A stretch of 64,000 bases of DNA from Cribrihabitans_A neustonicus (GTDB lineage Bacteria > Pseudomonadota > Alphaproteobacteria > Rhodobacterales > Rhodobacteraceae). The DNA lies in the NCBI RefSeq assembly GCF_048820895.1, contig NZ_JBMERQ010000014.1, forward strand, positions 1 to 64,000, written 5' to 3'. Positions 16,540-25,120 of this stretch are shown piece after piece (the first letter of the stretch is position 1; every line of letters begins with the position of its first letter). The notes under the pieces were generated by a model. That model made no database searches, was not told the DNA's origin, and saw nothing but the letters and a program-made list of their open reading frames with translations. Position numbers and translations under genes: made by a program.

Positions 16540-18699
16540 ATGTCGGGGTCGATTCAGGATACCTTCTTCGAGGAGTGCGAAGAGCTCCTTGAAGCAACGG
16601 ATGAGGGTTTGACCGCCATCGAAGGAGGCGATCACAACCCCGAGGTGGTCAATGCGATCTTCCGTGCTGTGCACTCGATCAAGGGTGGCGCGGGGGCATT
16701 TGGCCTGGATGATCTGGTAGCTTTTGCACACCGGTTCGAAACCGTCTTCGACGAGGTGCGCTCGAACCGGCTGGATCTCGACGAGAAACTGATCCAGCTG
16801 CTGCTGCGCGCCAGCGACCACCTGTCCGCGCTGGTTGAAGTGGCGCGCGACGGCGGCCAGATTGACGAGGCGCATCACGACGTGCTGCTCGAGGCCTTGG
16901 ACGAGTATATACCCGAGGAGGAGGAAGATCTTACGTTCGAGCCGATGGGCCTCGGCGGCCCGGTCGATCTGCCCGATCTCGGCGGCCCGGCCGCGCCCAA
17001 GGAAGAAACCTACCGGATTCGCTTCCATCCCCTGAAGGAGATGTACGGCACCGGCAACGAACCCTTCTTCCTGTTCCAGGCGCTGCAGGAAATGGGCAAG
17101 CTGACTGTGGAACTCGACGAATCCGAATTGCCGGGTTTTGATGCGATGGATCAGGGCGAAAGCTACCTGGCCTGGAATCTTGTTCTGGTCACCTCCGAGC
17201 CGCGGTCCGTGGTCGAGGCGGTTTTCGAATTTGTCGAAGGCCTCTGCGAGCTGTCCATCGAAGGCGACGGCGATGCCGAGGCGGAAGCCAATGCCATTGC
17301 CGCGCTGGATGCGATGTTCGGCACACCGGACGAGAGCAGCGGAGACACGCTCGCCGCCCCTTTTGACCCGCCGGCCCCCGCAGCAGAACCCGACGCCGCC
17401 CCGGCTCCGGTCGTGGCCGGTGACAAGAGCGCTGACAAAGCCGCAGGCCAGAAGGCCGAAGGCGGCCGCCAGGAGCAGCGCGGTCCCAAGCCTACTCTGC
17501 GCGTCGAGCTCGAGCGAGTGGACCGGCTGATTAACGCGGTCGGGGAACTTATCATCAACCATTCGATGCTGGCGCAGCAGATCGCCAACCTCAACGTCTC
17601 CGACACCAGGGATGTCGAAACGGAGCTGGAGGGGTTCAAGAATCTTGCCCGCGACATTCAGGAAGGCGTGATGTCGATCCGCGCGCAGCCGGTGAAACCG
17701 CTGTTCCAGCGCATGGCTCGCATCGTGCGCGAAGCGTCGGCGGCAACCGGCAAGACCGCGAAGCTGATAACCGAAGGCGAAGCGACCGAGGTCGACAAAA
17801 CGGTGATCGAACGGCTGTCCGACCCGCTGACGCACATCCTGCGCAACGCGGTCGACCACGGCATCGAGAAACCCGAAGGCCGCGCCGAAGCGGGCAAGCC
17901 CACCACCGGCGAGATCCGCCTCACGGCCTCGCACCGCTCCGGCAGCGTCTGCATCGAAATCAAGGACGACGGCGCCGGTGTGAATCGCCAGAAGGTGAAG
18001 GAAATCGCCATCGAGAAGGGGCTGATTCCGGAGAATGCCGAGCTCACCGACAACGAGATCGACAACCTCCTGTTCTTGCCCGGTTTCTCGACCGCCAAGG
18101 AGGTTTCAAACCTCTCCGGCCGCGGTGTCGGCATGGACGTGGTGAAAAACGCGGTGACCGGTCTCGGCGGCCGCATCAACATCACCTCGAACCCCGGCAA
18201 GGGGTCGACCTTCACCATCATCCTGCCCCTGACCCTGGCGGTGATGGACGGCATGGTGGTGTCGGTGGCCGATCAGACCATGGTGGTGCCGATCACCTCG
18301 ATCGTGGAGACGATGCGCGGAAGCGACGACATGATTAACAGCCTGGGCGCCGACGGCACCCTGTTGTCGATCCGCGGCAATTTCGTGCCGATCTGCGATG
18401 TGGCCGGCGCGCTTGGCCTTTACCGCGAAAGCGGCCGCCAGGGCGGAGTCTACCTCCTGGTGGAAACCGAAACCGGCCAGCGCTGCGCCTTGGCGGTGGA
18501 TGACATCCATGACCAGCGCCAAGTGGTCATCAAGAGCCTCGACGGCGTCTGCGGCGAGATCCCCGGGGTCGCGGCGGCCACCATCCTGGGGGATGGCAAG
18601 ATTGCCATGATCCTAGACCCGGAGAGCATCATTGCGGCGTCGCCTACGGCAGCCGCCTTTGACACCGAGCGGAGAATGAGCAATGCAATCGCAAGCTGA
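16540..18699 (+). CDS. cheA: Chemotaxis histidine kinase CheA
   Basis: A 719-aa soluble kinase that phosphorylates CheY and CheB. The HPt domain holds H45 in AVHSIKGGAGAFG. A variable acidic, Pro/Ala-rich linker runs from about 230 to 315. The dimerisation region starts at ELERVDRLINAVGELIINHSML. The ATPase has the N box (HILRNAVDHGIE), DDGAGV and GRGVGMDVVKN. The C-terminal CheW-like domain starts near VMDGMVVSVADQTMVVPI. It overlaps cheW by 17 bases. Confidence 0.96.
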   Translation: MSGSIQDTFFEECEELLEATDEGLTAIEGGDHNPEVVNAIFRAVHSIKGGAGAFGLDDLVAFAHRFETVFDEVRSNRLDLDEKLIQLLLRASDHLSALVEVARDGGQIDEAHHDVLLEALDEYIPEEEEDLTFEPMGLGGPVDLPDLGGPAAPKEETYRIRFHPLKEMYGTGNEPFFLFQALQEMGKLTVELDESELPGFDAMDQGESYLAWNLVLVTSEPRSVVEAVFEFVEGLCELSIEGDGDAEAEANAIAALDAMFGTPDESSGDTLAAPFDPPAPAAEPDAAPAPVVAGDKSADKAAGQKAEGGRQEQRGPKPTLRVELERVDRLINAVGELIINHSMLAQQIANLNVSDTRDVETELEGFKNLARDIQEGVMSIRAQPVKPLFQRMARIVREASAATGKTAKLITEGEATEVDKTVIERLSDPLTHILRNAVDHGIEKPEGRAEAGKPTTGEIRLTASHRSGSVCIEIKDDGAGVNRQKVKEIAIEKGLIPENAELTDNEIDNLLFLPGFSTAKEVSNLSGRGVGMDVVKNAVTGLGGRINITSNPGKGSTFTIILPLTLAVMDGMVVSVADQTMVVPITSIVETMRGSDDMINSLGADGTLLSIRGNFVPICDVAGALGLYRESGRQGGVYLLVETETGQRCALAVDDIHDQRQVVIKSLDGVCGEIPGVAAATILGDGKIAMILDPESIIAASPTAAAFDTERRMSNAIAS

Positions 18700-19171
18700 A
18701 GTTAAACAGACTGATCACGAAGTCAAACACGCCGAACAAAGCGAGTTTGTCAGCTTCACGGTAGCGGGTCAGGCGTTCTGCCTGAAGATCACCCAAATCC
18801 GCGAAATCCGCCGCTGGTCGCCTGTGACCATCCTGCCCCATGCTCCTGCCGATGTGCTGGGGGTGATGAACCTGCGCGGCGCGGTGATCCCGATATACGA
18901 CCTCTCGGCGCGCTTCGGGCTGGAACAGACTGAGGCCAGCGAGCGGAACGTGGTGATCGTGGTATCGGTGCACGGCAAGCCGGTGGGCTTGCTGGCGGAA
19001 TCGGTGTCCGAGATTATCTCGATCAACCCGGGCGACATCCAGGAAACCCCGCCAGTCGACAGCCGCAACACCATGGAATACATCCAGGGCATCATATCGC
19101 ACGATGACACCATGGTGCGCATCATCAACCTTGATGCGGTGATCTCGGCTCCGGAGCAGGTGATGCTGTGA
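18683..19171 (+). CDS. cheW: Chemotaxis coupling protein CheW
   Basis: A 162-aa adaptor linking receptors to CheA. It has the CheW fold signatures FTVAGQAFCLKITQIREIRR, LGVMNLRGAVIPIYDLSARFGL, and the C-terminal IQGIISHDDTMVRIINLDAVI. The start lies inside the end of cheA and the stop overlaps the GTG of cheR, so expression is coupled on both sides. Confidence 0.94.
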   Translation: MQSQAEVKQTDHEVKHAEQSEFVSFTVAGQAFCLKITQIREIRRWSPVTILPHAPADVLGVMNLRGAVIPIYDLSARFGLEQTEASERNVVIVVSVHGKPVGLLAESVSEIISINPGDIQETPPVDSRNTMEYIQGIISHDDTMVRIINLDAVISAPEQVML

Positions 19172-20049
19172 GCGTAGAGGGCCCCATCGCTCCCCAGGCA
19201 GACGGCTTTTCGCTGTCCGACCAGGAATTCGAGTCCATTGCGCAGTACGCGCACCGGCACTTCGGCCTGGCGATGGCGAAAAGCAAGAAGCCGCTGGTTT
19301 CCTCGCGGCTGGCGCGCAAGCTCCGGCAGCGCAACATCACGGATTTCAAGGAGTATTTGAAAAGCCTCGACGGGCCGAACGCGGAGGAGGAGCGCAGCGG
19401 ACTGCTGTCGCTGCTGACGACGAATGTGACCCACTTCTTCCGGGAGCCGCACCACTTCGAGACGCTGCGCAACGACGTGTTGCCGCCTCTGATCGAACAG
19501 GCGCGGCGCGGCGGACGGGTGCGGCTGTGGTCGGCGGGCTGCTCCAACGGGCAGGAGCCGTATTCGATCGCGATGATCGTGCTTGACCTCTGTCCGGAAG
19601 CGGCAAAGCTTGACTTCAAGATCCTCGGCACAGACATCGACCCGGTTGTGGTGCGCAGGGCCCAGGCCGCGAAATACCCCGAAGACGAGCTCGCACAGAT
19701 CGACCCCGCCTACCGCAAACTGCTGCCCGCGCGCGACAAAGACGGCCGCTTCCCGGAAAGCCTGCGCAAGCTGATTACCTTCGGTGTGCTCAACCTGATC
19801 GAGCCATTCCCGTTCAAAGGAAAGTTCGACGCCATTTTCTGCCGCAACGTGGCTATCTATTTCGACAATCCGACCCAGCAGAAGGTCTGGCAGGCCTTCC
19901 AGAAATCCCTGAACCCAGGCGGTTACATCTTCATCGGCCACTCCGAACGGATGTCGGGCCCCGCAGCACAAAGCCTGAAGACGGCCGGGATCACAACCTA
20001 CATCAACGCACATCCCGGCCGGAGCTCCCCGGGCGGGCATGCAAGCTGA
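19168..20049 (+). CDS. cheR: Chemoreceptor methyltransferase CheR
   Basis: A 293-aa SAM-dependent methyltransferase that methylates receptor glutamates. The N-terminal helical domain (about 1-90) leads to the beta-subdomain/SAM core: LLTTNVTHFFREPHHFE, VRLWSAGCSNGQEPYSIAM, ILGTDIDPVVVRRA, and FDAIFCRNVAIYFD. The GTG start at 19168 overlaps the cheW stop. The MCP ends in a WxxF pentapeptide of the kind that CheR recognises. Confidence 0.94.
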   Translation: MSVEGPIAPQADGFSLSDQEFESIAQYAHRHFGLAMAKSKKPLVSSRLARKLRQRNITDFKEYLKSLDGPNAEEERSGLLSLLTTNVTHFFREPHHFETLRNDVLPPLIEQARRGGRVRLWSAGCSNGQEPYSIAMIVLDLCPEAAKLDFKILGTDIDPVVVRRAQAAKYPEDELAQIDPAYRKLLPARDKDGRFPESLRKLITFGVLNLIEPFPFKGKFDAIFCRNVAIYFDNPTQQKVWQAFQKSLNPGGYIFIGHSERMSGPAAQSLKTAGITTYINAHPGRSSPGGHAS

Positions 20050-20065
20050 GCAGAAGGAAAATAAA

Positions 20066-20452
20066 ATGAGCTTGAAAGACTCTCTCCGTGTCATGGTTGT
20101 GGATGACATGTCGACAAGCCGCGGCATTCTCACCCAGTGCCTGGATGAGATCGGAATCAAGAATTACATGGTGGAAAACAACGGCCAGTCGGCGTTTCAG
20201 AAACTGGCCGCAACCCCAGTGCACCTGGTTTTGTCCGACTATAACATGCCGGGCATGGACGGTCTCGGCCTGCTTCAGGCGCTGCGCGGCCATCAGGTCA
20301 CCCAGCGGGTCGGCTTCATCCTGGTGACCGGCAAGCCGACACCTGAAATCATCGAGGTTGGCAAGAAGCTGGGCCTGAACAACATCATCCGCAAGCCCTT
20401 CACCGTGGCGACAATGAAACAGGCGATCGAACAAGTCGTCGGGCGGCTTTAA
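20066..20452 (+). CDS. cheY: Second CheY-type response regulator
   Basis: A 128-aa single receiver domain. The acidic pocket is in VMVVDDMSTSRGIL, the phosphoacceptor is in LVLSDYNMPGMDGLG, the switch T/S is in ILVTGKP, and the lysine is in IIRKPFT. ATG at 20066 is preferred to 20039 because GAAGGAA lies about 8 nt upstream, and the earlier ATG would extend back into cheR. Two CheY proteins in one operon, as in several alphaproteobacteria, allow one to act as motor effector and the other as phosphate sink; which is which cannot be told from sequence. Confidence 0.93.
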   Translation: MSLKDSLRVMVVDDMSTSRGILTQCLDEIGIKNYMVENNGQSAFQKLAATPVHLVLSDYNMPGMDGLGLLQALRGHQVTQRVGFILVTGKPTPEIIEVGKKLGLNNIIRKPFTVATMKQAIEQVVGRL

Positions 20453-20454
20453 TT

Positions 20455-20781
20455 ATGGAGCGCCCCGGAAAAGCTCTCAGCGAACTCTGCGCCGCGTCGG
20501 CGTGGGAAATGCGGCAGCTGCGCACGCAGATCCAGGCGCTGGAGGATGTTGTCCTGGACGTACTGGAGCGCGGCACCGCCCCCACCAGCCAGGAACTGCG
20601 CGCCCTGCAGGACTTCGACCTGGTGATTCAGACACTGGCGGGCTTGTCCGGATTTTTCGAACGAGTCCAGGATCAGGTCGACCAAGAGGGGCCTGCCGAC
20701 CTTCCCGCTGCCGCTGGCGGGGTTACGCTTGAAAAGCTGCGCGAACGGCTGCAGTCCGCCAGCAGCATGGCGGGCGCGTGA
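20455..20781 (+). CDS. Small protein of unknown function ending the chemotaxis operon
   Basis: A 108-aa, mostly helical protein (for example WEMRQLRTQIQALEDVVLDVLERG and LEKLRERLQSAS) with no signal peptide or membrane segment. It starts 2 bases after the second cheY stop, so it is co-transcribed and likely coupled. I do not recognise a family; helix content and position suggest an accessory chemotaxis protein (possibly phosphatase- or adaptor-like), but this is inference. Confidence 0.7.
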   Translation: MERPGKALSELCAASAWEMRQLRTQIQALEDVVLDVLERGTAPTSQELRALQDFDLVIQTLAGLSGFFERVQDQVDQEGPADLPAAAGGVTLEKLRERLQSASSMAGA

Positions 20782-20788
20782 ACTTTCG

Positions 20789-20812
20789 GCACCGCGCACG
20801 CCTGCGCGGTGC
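20789..20812 (+). terminator. Hairpin after the chemotaxis operon
   Basis: A perfect 10-bp stem (GCACCGCGCA / TGCGCGGTGC) with loop CGCC begins 8 bases after the last gene of the che operon. No T tract follows, so it could be a weak or Rho-assisted terminator, or an mRNA 3'-stabilising hairpin. Confidence 0.45.
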
Positions 20813-22100
20813 TGTCCATAGACAAGCAGCTTGCGTCTTGTGCTGCTTGCCGCTGGTCCGCAGACCGGCCCACCCCTCTCACGCTCTGGCAGACCGGACC
20901 TGAAGCTGTCATAACCTGCGCCTTGTTGGGGCGAAGGTTTGGCAGGACGCGACATGCATGACGGCGGCAGCCGGCCGCTCGCGCGCTCTTTGGAATGCCC
21001 GGCGGCCTAAACGTGCCGACGCTCCCCCTTAACAGGGATGTTATTGGGCGTGGCCTGCGGTATTCGTGATCTCAGGCCGTGGGCCTGCCAGACCGCGGGC
21101 GATAGACGAGGCGGGCCCCGAATTTCGAGATTCGTAACGGCGTCATGACCAAAATTGCCAACTGGCAAAGATCTCCCCGGTATCGGTCGGTTATTCTCTT
21201 ACTGCGCATCTCCGCCATTCCTCCTCCCGCACGTCTCCCCCGCTCGTCCCCCCTGCCCCGCAGCGATTTCCCTTCGGACAGTTGGCTGGCCGCTGGCGCC
21301 TGAAGCCGGCAGATGGTGCGGGCCGCCTTCCCTCAATCATCACGGGTAGCCTCGCGAAATCGAGCCGCTCCGGCCCAGGTTCCGCGAGTCTACCCGTGTC
21401 GGAATCGGCGCTAAACTGGCTTCGTACTACACCGCAAGCAGCGTAGGCGCCGGACAGATTCGCGTTCGGTGAGCCAGTTGCGGAACTTGGGGGCTTTGCT
21501 GCAACGCAGCATGGCCCTTCACCCGCCGGCAGGGCCCTCCCTTGGGCGGAACCTGTGCCGGTCTAAGCGGTCCCGTTATAGTACCGCGGTTTCGGACGCG
21601 ACCGCGTTCGGCGCGGCGGATCCTCCTCAGTCTAGCGGACTTCAGCCCGAATTCGGGGATAGGAAATGGCCCAGGACGATCACCAAGGAACCATTCACCG
21701 AAGTCGGGCCGGTCGGCCGGAAGCACGCCTGCCCCGACAAGGTGCCGGAACCAGGGCCGTCCCCGCGGGGACAGAAGGGGCGTTCGCTGTGCAAACGGAG
21801 GCCCGGGCGTGGAACTCCGCCGCGGTGGCGGCATTCCACCGTGCTTCCTGCGCCGGACGCGTCGGCAACCTCTCACGCGGTATGAACTTCACCTTCTCTC
21901 CCGCGCCCGTCAGCTCAACAGCGTGTCACGGATATTCTGAAGCAGGTTGTGAGGTATCAGCCGACAGCGGCGCCGACCTGGAAAGCAAGGAGGCATTCAA
22001 ATTGTGGACGACCAGACTGAATCGCCTCCCGCGTGCTCAACTGAACCCGGCCGGAGCTAACAACATTCCACCGGGCGTCCCGACGGGATAGACCCAGTAT
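20813..22100. other. Gene-free stretch between chemotaxis and partition genes
   Basis: About 1.3 kb. Open frames exist on both strands but their translations are Arg/Pro-rich, lack domains and lack ribosome sites, so I call no gene. The one clear element is a partition-type palindrome at 21759-21772. A piece near 21485-21510 (GGGGGCTTTGCTGCAACGCA) faintly resembles an insertion-sequence end, but I see no transposase or second end. It may be a decayed insertion region or part of the centromere-like partition region. Confidence 0.5.
21759..21772. repeat. 14-bp palindrome GTCCCCGCGGGGAC, copy 1 (candidate parS)
   Basis: A perfect palindrome in the gene-free region about 400 bases beyond the parB stop. 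It is the first of five copies between 21.7 and 24.8 kb, a cluster around parAB as expected for a ParB-binding centromere. No copy was noticed elsewhere in the window. Confidence 0.7.
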
Positions 22101-22105
22101 GAAAA

Positions 22106-22127
22106 GGCCCGGCGCACCTGCCGGGCC
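22106..22127 (-). terminator. Rho-independent terminator of parAB
   Basis: Stem GGCCCGGC / GCCGGGCC (8 bp) with a 6-base loop, followed on the minus strand by TTTT. It lies 29 bases beyond the parB stop, so it would end the parA-parB transcript. Confidence 0.7.
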
Positions 22128-22155
22128 ATCGTCTTCGCACACCGGCGTACCGGCC

Positions 22156-23250
22156 TCAATCTTCTTCCAGGGCACGGAAGAATGCGGCGATCGCGTCTTC
22201 CAGTTTGTGCCGTTCGATCTCCGAAAAGTCCCGGTCCATCGCCATCTCGATCTTGCCGTCGCGGGCCTGGCAGCGGACTGTCCCCGCGGGGACAGTGCAG
22301 CGAAGCGTGGTTTTCGCGACACCCGGCCGGGGCACCCCGGCCGGTTTGACGGCGGGTCCAGGGCGGTCATCGGCAAAGCGCCGCAAAAGCGCCAGTTCGG
22401 CCTCGGCCGTGGCCGGACGCTCGCGCTCCAGCATCATCCGTAGTGTTTCAGCCGCGGCCTCGTTTTCGCTTAGGCGCTTGCGCACCTCCAACCCCAGTGC
22501 CCGCGGGATCGTTTCGGAAAAGGTAAGCAACCCCTGGGTAGCCTCCAGAACCGTGGCAAAATGCCTGATATAGACCCGCTTCTGCCGCCCGGCGGACGCG
22601 TAGAGCACGTTCACCGCTGCTTCCACATCCTCTGCGCCGGTGGCTTCGTCCAAGGCGTAGTTCAGAGCCAGCTGGGCCATTTCGGCAAAAGAAATGTCGC
22701 GCCGAACCAGGTTTTCATCGACCATACGCCGGTATAGCCCCTGCAGAGTTTCCCCGCGCGCCACGAGGCCGGCCGGGATCTCGGCATAGCGCTCATCGCC
22801 GGTTTCCTCGTGCAGCTCGCGGTAAGCCTGAAAGCGGCGGAACCCCTGTACCAGCTCATAGCCGGTCTCCGTCTCCTCGACCCGGATCGGATTGGAGAGG
22901 CCAACCGCCTTGATCGACTCCTTCAGCTCTTCCAGGTCCGGATCACGGGTGGCAGAACGGTCGCGGATGAGCTTCTCCATCGATATCTTGCCGAGCGGGA
23001 TGCGATCGACCACCAGCCCCAGCTTTTTCAGCCGCACGAACTCATGCGCCAGCCGGTCGTTCTCGGCACGGATGTTCTGCTCGGCTTGGGCCCGGGCGCG
23101 CAGGGCGCCGGCATTTTCCGAAATCGCTGTGGCCATCGGGCCGCGGCGGCTCTCGCCTGGTTTCTCTTCCGCTTCCGGCGTCTTTGTCCCCGCAGGGACA
23201 GGAGCGGGATCAGCGGGGAAGTTAACGTCGAAGACCCTGCGCTTCCTCAT
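22156..23250 (-). CDS. parB: ParB-family partition protein of the DnaA-like replicon
   Basis: A centromere-binding partition protein of 364 aa. The ParB/Spo0J N-terminal domain (about 80-190) includes DPDLEELKESIKAVGLSNPI and ELVQGFRRFQAYRELHEE, the usual arginine-rich box being represented by GFRRFQAYREL. A helix-turn-helix region follows (DISFAEMAQLALNYALDEATG). The ATG overlaps the parA stop (ATGA). Two of the five partition palindromes lie inside this gene (22280-22293 exact; 23186-23199 with one mismatch), and both are read as VPAGT. Confidence 0.9.
   Translation of the reverse strand: MRKRRVFDVNFPADPAPVPAGTKTPEAEEKPGESRRGPMATAISENAGALRARAQAEQNIRAENDRLAHEFVRLKKLGLVVDRIPLGKISMEKLIRDRSATRDPDLEELKESIKAVGLSNPIRVEETETGYELVQGFRRFQAYRELHEETGDERYAEIPAGLVARGETLQGLYRRMVDENLVRRDISFAEMAQLALNYALDEATGAEDVEAAVNVLYASAGRQKRVYIRHFATVLEATQGLLTFSETIPRALGLEVRKRLSENEAAAETLRMMLERERPATAEAELALLRRFADDRPGPAVKPAGVPRPGVAKTTLRCTVPAGTVRCQARDGKIEMAMDRDFSEIERHKLEDAIAAFFRALEED
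22277..22296. repeat. Partition palindrome copy 2, inside parB, extended to 20 bp
   Basis: The 14-bp core at 22280-22293 is extended to a perfect 20-bp palindrome, ACTGTCCCCGCGGGGACAGT. On the minus strand it encodes VPAGT near the C-terminal end of ParB. Confidence 0.75.
23186..23199. repeat. Partition palindrome copy 3, inside parB, one mismatch
   Basis: GTCCCCGCAGGGAC differs from the core at one base. It is near the 5' end of parB, and is again translated as VPAGT. Confidence 0.65.
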
Positions 23251-24551
23251 GCCTCATCCTCCAGATTGTCCCAAGCTTCGAGCGCGTAGGCCTTGAACTC
23301 GTCATACGCCTGGTCGAAGGAAGCCCGCGCCCGCCGCCAGGTTTCCCGTGTCATATCGCGGTAGTCGATCTCGTAAATCGAGCTGAGGAAGCGGCCGGAT
23401 TGCTCCACCGCTCGGGTCATCTCGATCGGGTGCTCGGTCATCCTGCCTTCGAAGACCTTCATAAAGGCCGAGCGCATTGCCCGGTGCAGGTCGTTGCCGG
23501 ACTCGTAGCGCGTGAGCAGGAAGCGGACGTCCTGGAAGACCTTGGGCAGCGCGAATGTCCCCGCGGGGACAACGCCGTTGAAAGCGGAGAGATCCTCCAG
23601 CGCTTCGGAGAGCTGGCCGATGAAGGAGGTTGTGGAGTCGTATTCCCAGTAACCTGGGCCAGAGGGGATATAGAGCATATCGGCGGCAAAGACCGCGTTC
23701 ATCGACTGGTAGCCGATAGCGGGCGGGCAATCGAAGATCATCAGGTCATAGTCTTCCGCCGGCAGCTGGTCGAGGTAGCGGGAGACTGCAGCGAAGAAAG
23801 ACCACTCCGGGTTCAGGTGCCGGTACTGGGCGGAGGCAAACTCAACAAAGGCGGCGTTCGCACAGCTTGGAATCAGATCGATGGTAGGCCAGGAAGTGGA
23901 TTTCACGAAGTCGCTCACCCGCAGATCCTGTAGTCCCATGCCGGTGATGGCTTCGGGCAGCTGGCGTTGAGGCAGGGCGGCGCCGGATTCCGCGCCGCGC
24001 AGCCCGGCATTCATCCGCTCCGTCTCCCTCACCAAGTCACGTGCCATGATGCCCCACACGGTGTAATCCTCCGTCACGTCGCTGAGGCCCATCGAGTGCG
24101 ACAGCGTTGCCTGCGGATCGAAGTCGACACAGAGCACCCGGTAGCCGTCGAGGGCCGCGGCATGGGCGAAGTGCAGCGCCACGGTCGACTTGCCGGCGCC
24201 GCCTTTGAAGTTGGAGATCGCCACTCTCAGTGCGCGCTTGTTGGCGGGGCGTTTCGGCAGCAGGGATTTGCGGTTGATCTTGATGCGGCGGCGCAGCTCG
24301 TTGATCTCGTCCAGCGAATACCAGCGCTGGCGGCCGTCTTCCTCCACATGGCCCTGCGGCAGCGAGGGATCAGTGGAGAGCCGGCCGCGCAGGGTTGACT
24401 GGTTGACGCGGAAGATCAGCTCGGCGACCTCCCAGGAGGAGAAGCGTCGCAGCGTCTTTTCCATTTCGGGCGAGAAAGTCTGCTGGCGGATCCAACTCTG
24501 CATCTTGAGCGATTGCGCCTGCATCTTGGACAGGTCTTCATGGGTAAACAT
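23247..24551 (-). CDS. parA: ParA-family partition ATPase of the DnaA-like replicon
   Basis: A Walker-type partition ATPase of 434 aa that segregates the replicon with ParB. An N-terminal MerR-like helix-turn-helix region (about 30-90, SSWEVAELIFRVNQSTLRGR) typical of long plasmid ParA proteins comes before the deviant Walker A ISNFKGGAGKSTVALHFAH. The Walker A' aspartate is in VLCVDFDPQATLSHSMG, and Walker B in YDLMIFDCPPAIGY. ATG at 24551 has GAGGAG 5 nt upstream. One partition palindrome (23557-23570) lies inside the gene. Confidence 0.93.
   Translation of the reverse strand: MFTHEDLSKMQAQSLKMQSWIRQQTFSPEMEKTLRRFSSWEVAELIFRVNQSTLRGRLSTDPSLPQGHVEEDGRQRWYSLDEINELRRRIKINRKSLLPKRPANKRALRVAISNFKGGAGKSTVALHFAHAAALDGYRVLCVDFDPQATLSHSMGLSDVTEDYTVWGIMARDLVRETERMNAGLRGAESGAALPQRQLPEAITGMGLQDLRVSDFVKSTSWPTIDLIPSCANAAFVEFASAQYRHLNPEWSFFAAVSRYLDQLPAEDYDLMIFDCPPAIGYQSMNAVFAADMLYIPSGPGYWEYDSTTSFIGQLSEALEDLSAFNGVVPAGTFALPKVFQDVRFLLTRYESGNDLHRAMRSAFMKVFEGRMTEHPIEMTRAVEQSGRFLSSIYEIDYRDMTRETWRRARASFDQAYDEFKAYALEAWDNLEDEA
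23557..23570. repeat. Partition palindrome copy 4, inside parA
   Basis: An exact GTCCCCGCGGGGAC within the parA coding sequence, translated as VPAGT in the context NGVVPAGTFAL. It is the third in-gene copy read in the same frame. Confidence 0.75.
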
Positions 24552-24696
24552 CACTGCTCCTCGGTCTGCGCGTATATTTATACGGTGTCTTTTGTTCTTG
24601 GCAGCGCCCGGCCAGCGGACGCAAATACGGCCTCGAAATCCATCTACGCGGAATTTGCAAAAAACGCAAAACCTAATATCGTGGGAAAGAACGTCC

Positions 24697-24712
24697 TGTC
24701 CCCGCGGGGACA
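24697..24712. repeat. Partition palindrome copy 5, upstream of parA
   Basis: The 14-bp core at 24698-24711 is extended to a 16-bp palindrome (TGTCCCCGCGGGGACA), 146 bases upstream of the parA start. It could serve both partition and autoregulation of parAB. Confidence 0.7.
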
Positions 24713-24815
24713 CAGGGGCGCAAAACCCCGGGAATCAAGGGGATCCGCGATTCGGCTCCGTGACAAAGGATCGAGCGGCGCACAGCGCTGACCGGACGCT
24801 GATATAGCCAGATCT

Positions 24816-24877
24816 AGGGGGACACCCGGCGGTGAACTACTGCTAATTGGGGGACATTTCCGGGCAATTGGGGGACA
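24816..24877 (+). repeat. Three iteron-like GGGGGACA repeats at the candidate origin
   Basis: Copies of GGGGGACA start at 24817, 24849 and 24870. The last two are longer, sharing AATTGGGGGACA (24845-24856 and 24866-24877). Start-to-start distances are 32 and 21 bases, close to three and two helical turns. This pattern is typical of initiator-binding iterons. Confidence 0.6.
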
Positions 24878-25120
24878 GCCTGAATGTCCTCCAATACCAT
24901 TGATACCAATTTTTCATTCGAAAAAGGGATTGGGTTTGAAATGAATTGAACCCAGCGCTTGACAGAATCGTCAGTCCGGACGCAAATCGGATACACAATT
25001 CGAATAGCGTTGAGTTCGGTCCCAGACCGGCCAACGCAAATCCCGGCAAACCAGAACCGGGGAGACTGAGGCAGCATACTCCAGCCCGGCAGGGCAGGGG
25101 AGGCAGAAACGGGGACGGCA

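Larger units (their letters stand above)
24552..25120. other. Candidate origin of replication between parA and the replicase gene
   Basis: A 569-base gap between divergent parA and the DnaA-like replicase. It contains palindrome copy 5, three GGGGGACA repeats at 24817-24877, and then an A+T-richer stretch (about 24881-24955) with small inverted repeats: TTTTTC/GAAAAA at 24910-24925, and TGGGTT/AACCCA at 24931-24954. TTGACA at 24959-24964 could be a -35 box for the replicase gene, but no good -10 follows. This arrangement fits a plasmid origin; function is inferred. Confidence 0.6.

Noticed and set aside
21427..21890. Small genes or an insertion-sequence remnant in the gene-free stretch
   Set aside because: Overlapping frames on both strands are Arg/Pro-rich with no transposase motifs, and only one weak terminal-like sequence is visible.
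21759..24712. The repeated palindrome as a CRISPR array
   Set aside because: Copies are 14-20 bp, irregularly spaced by hundreds of bases and partly inside genes; there are no spacers or cas genes.
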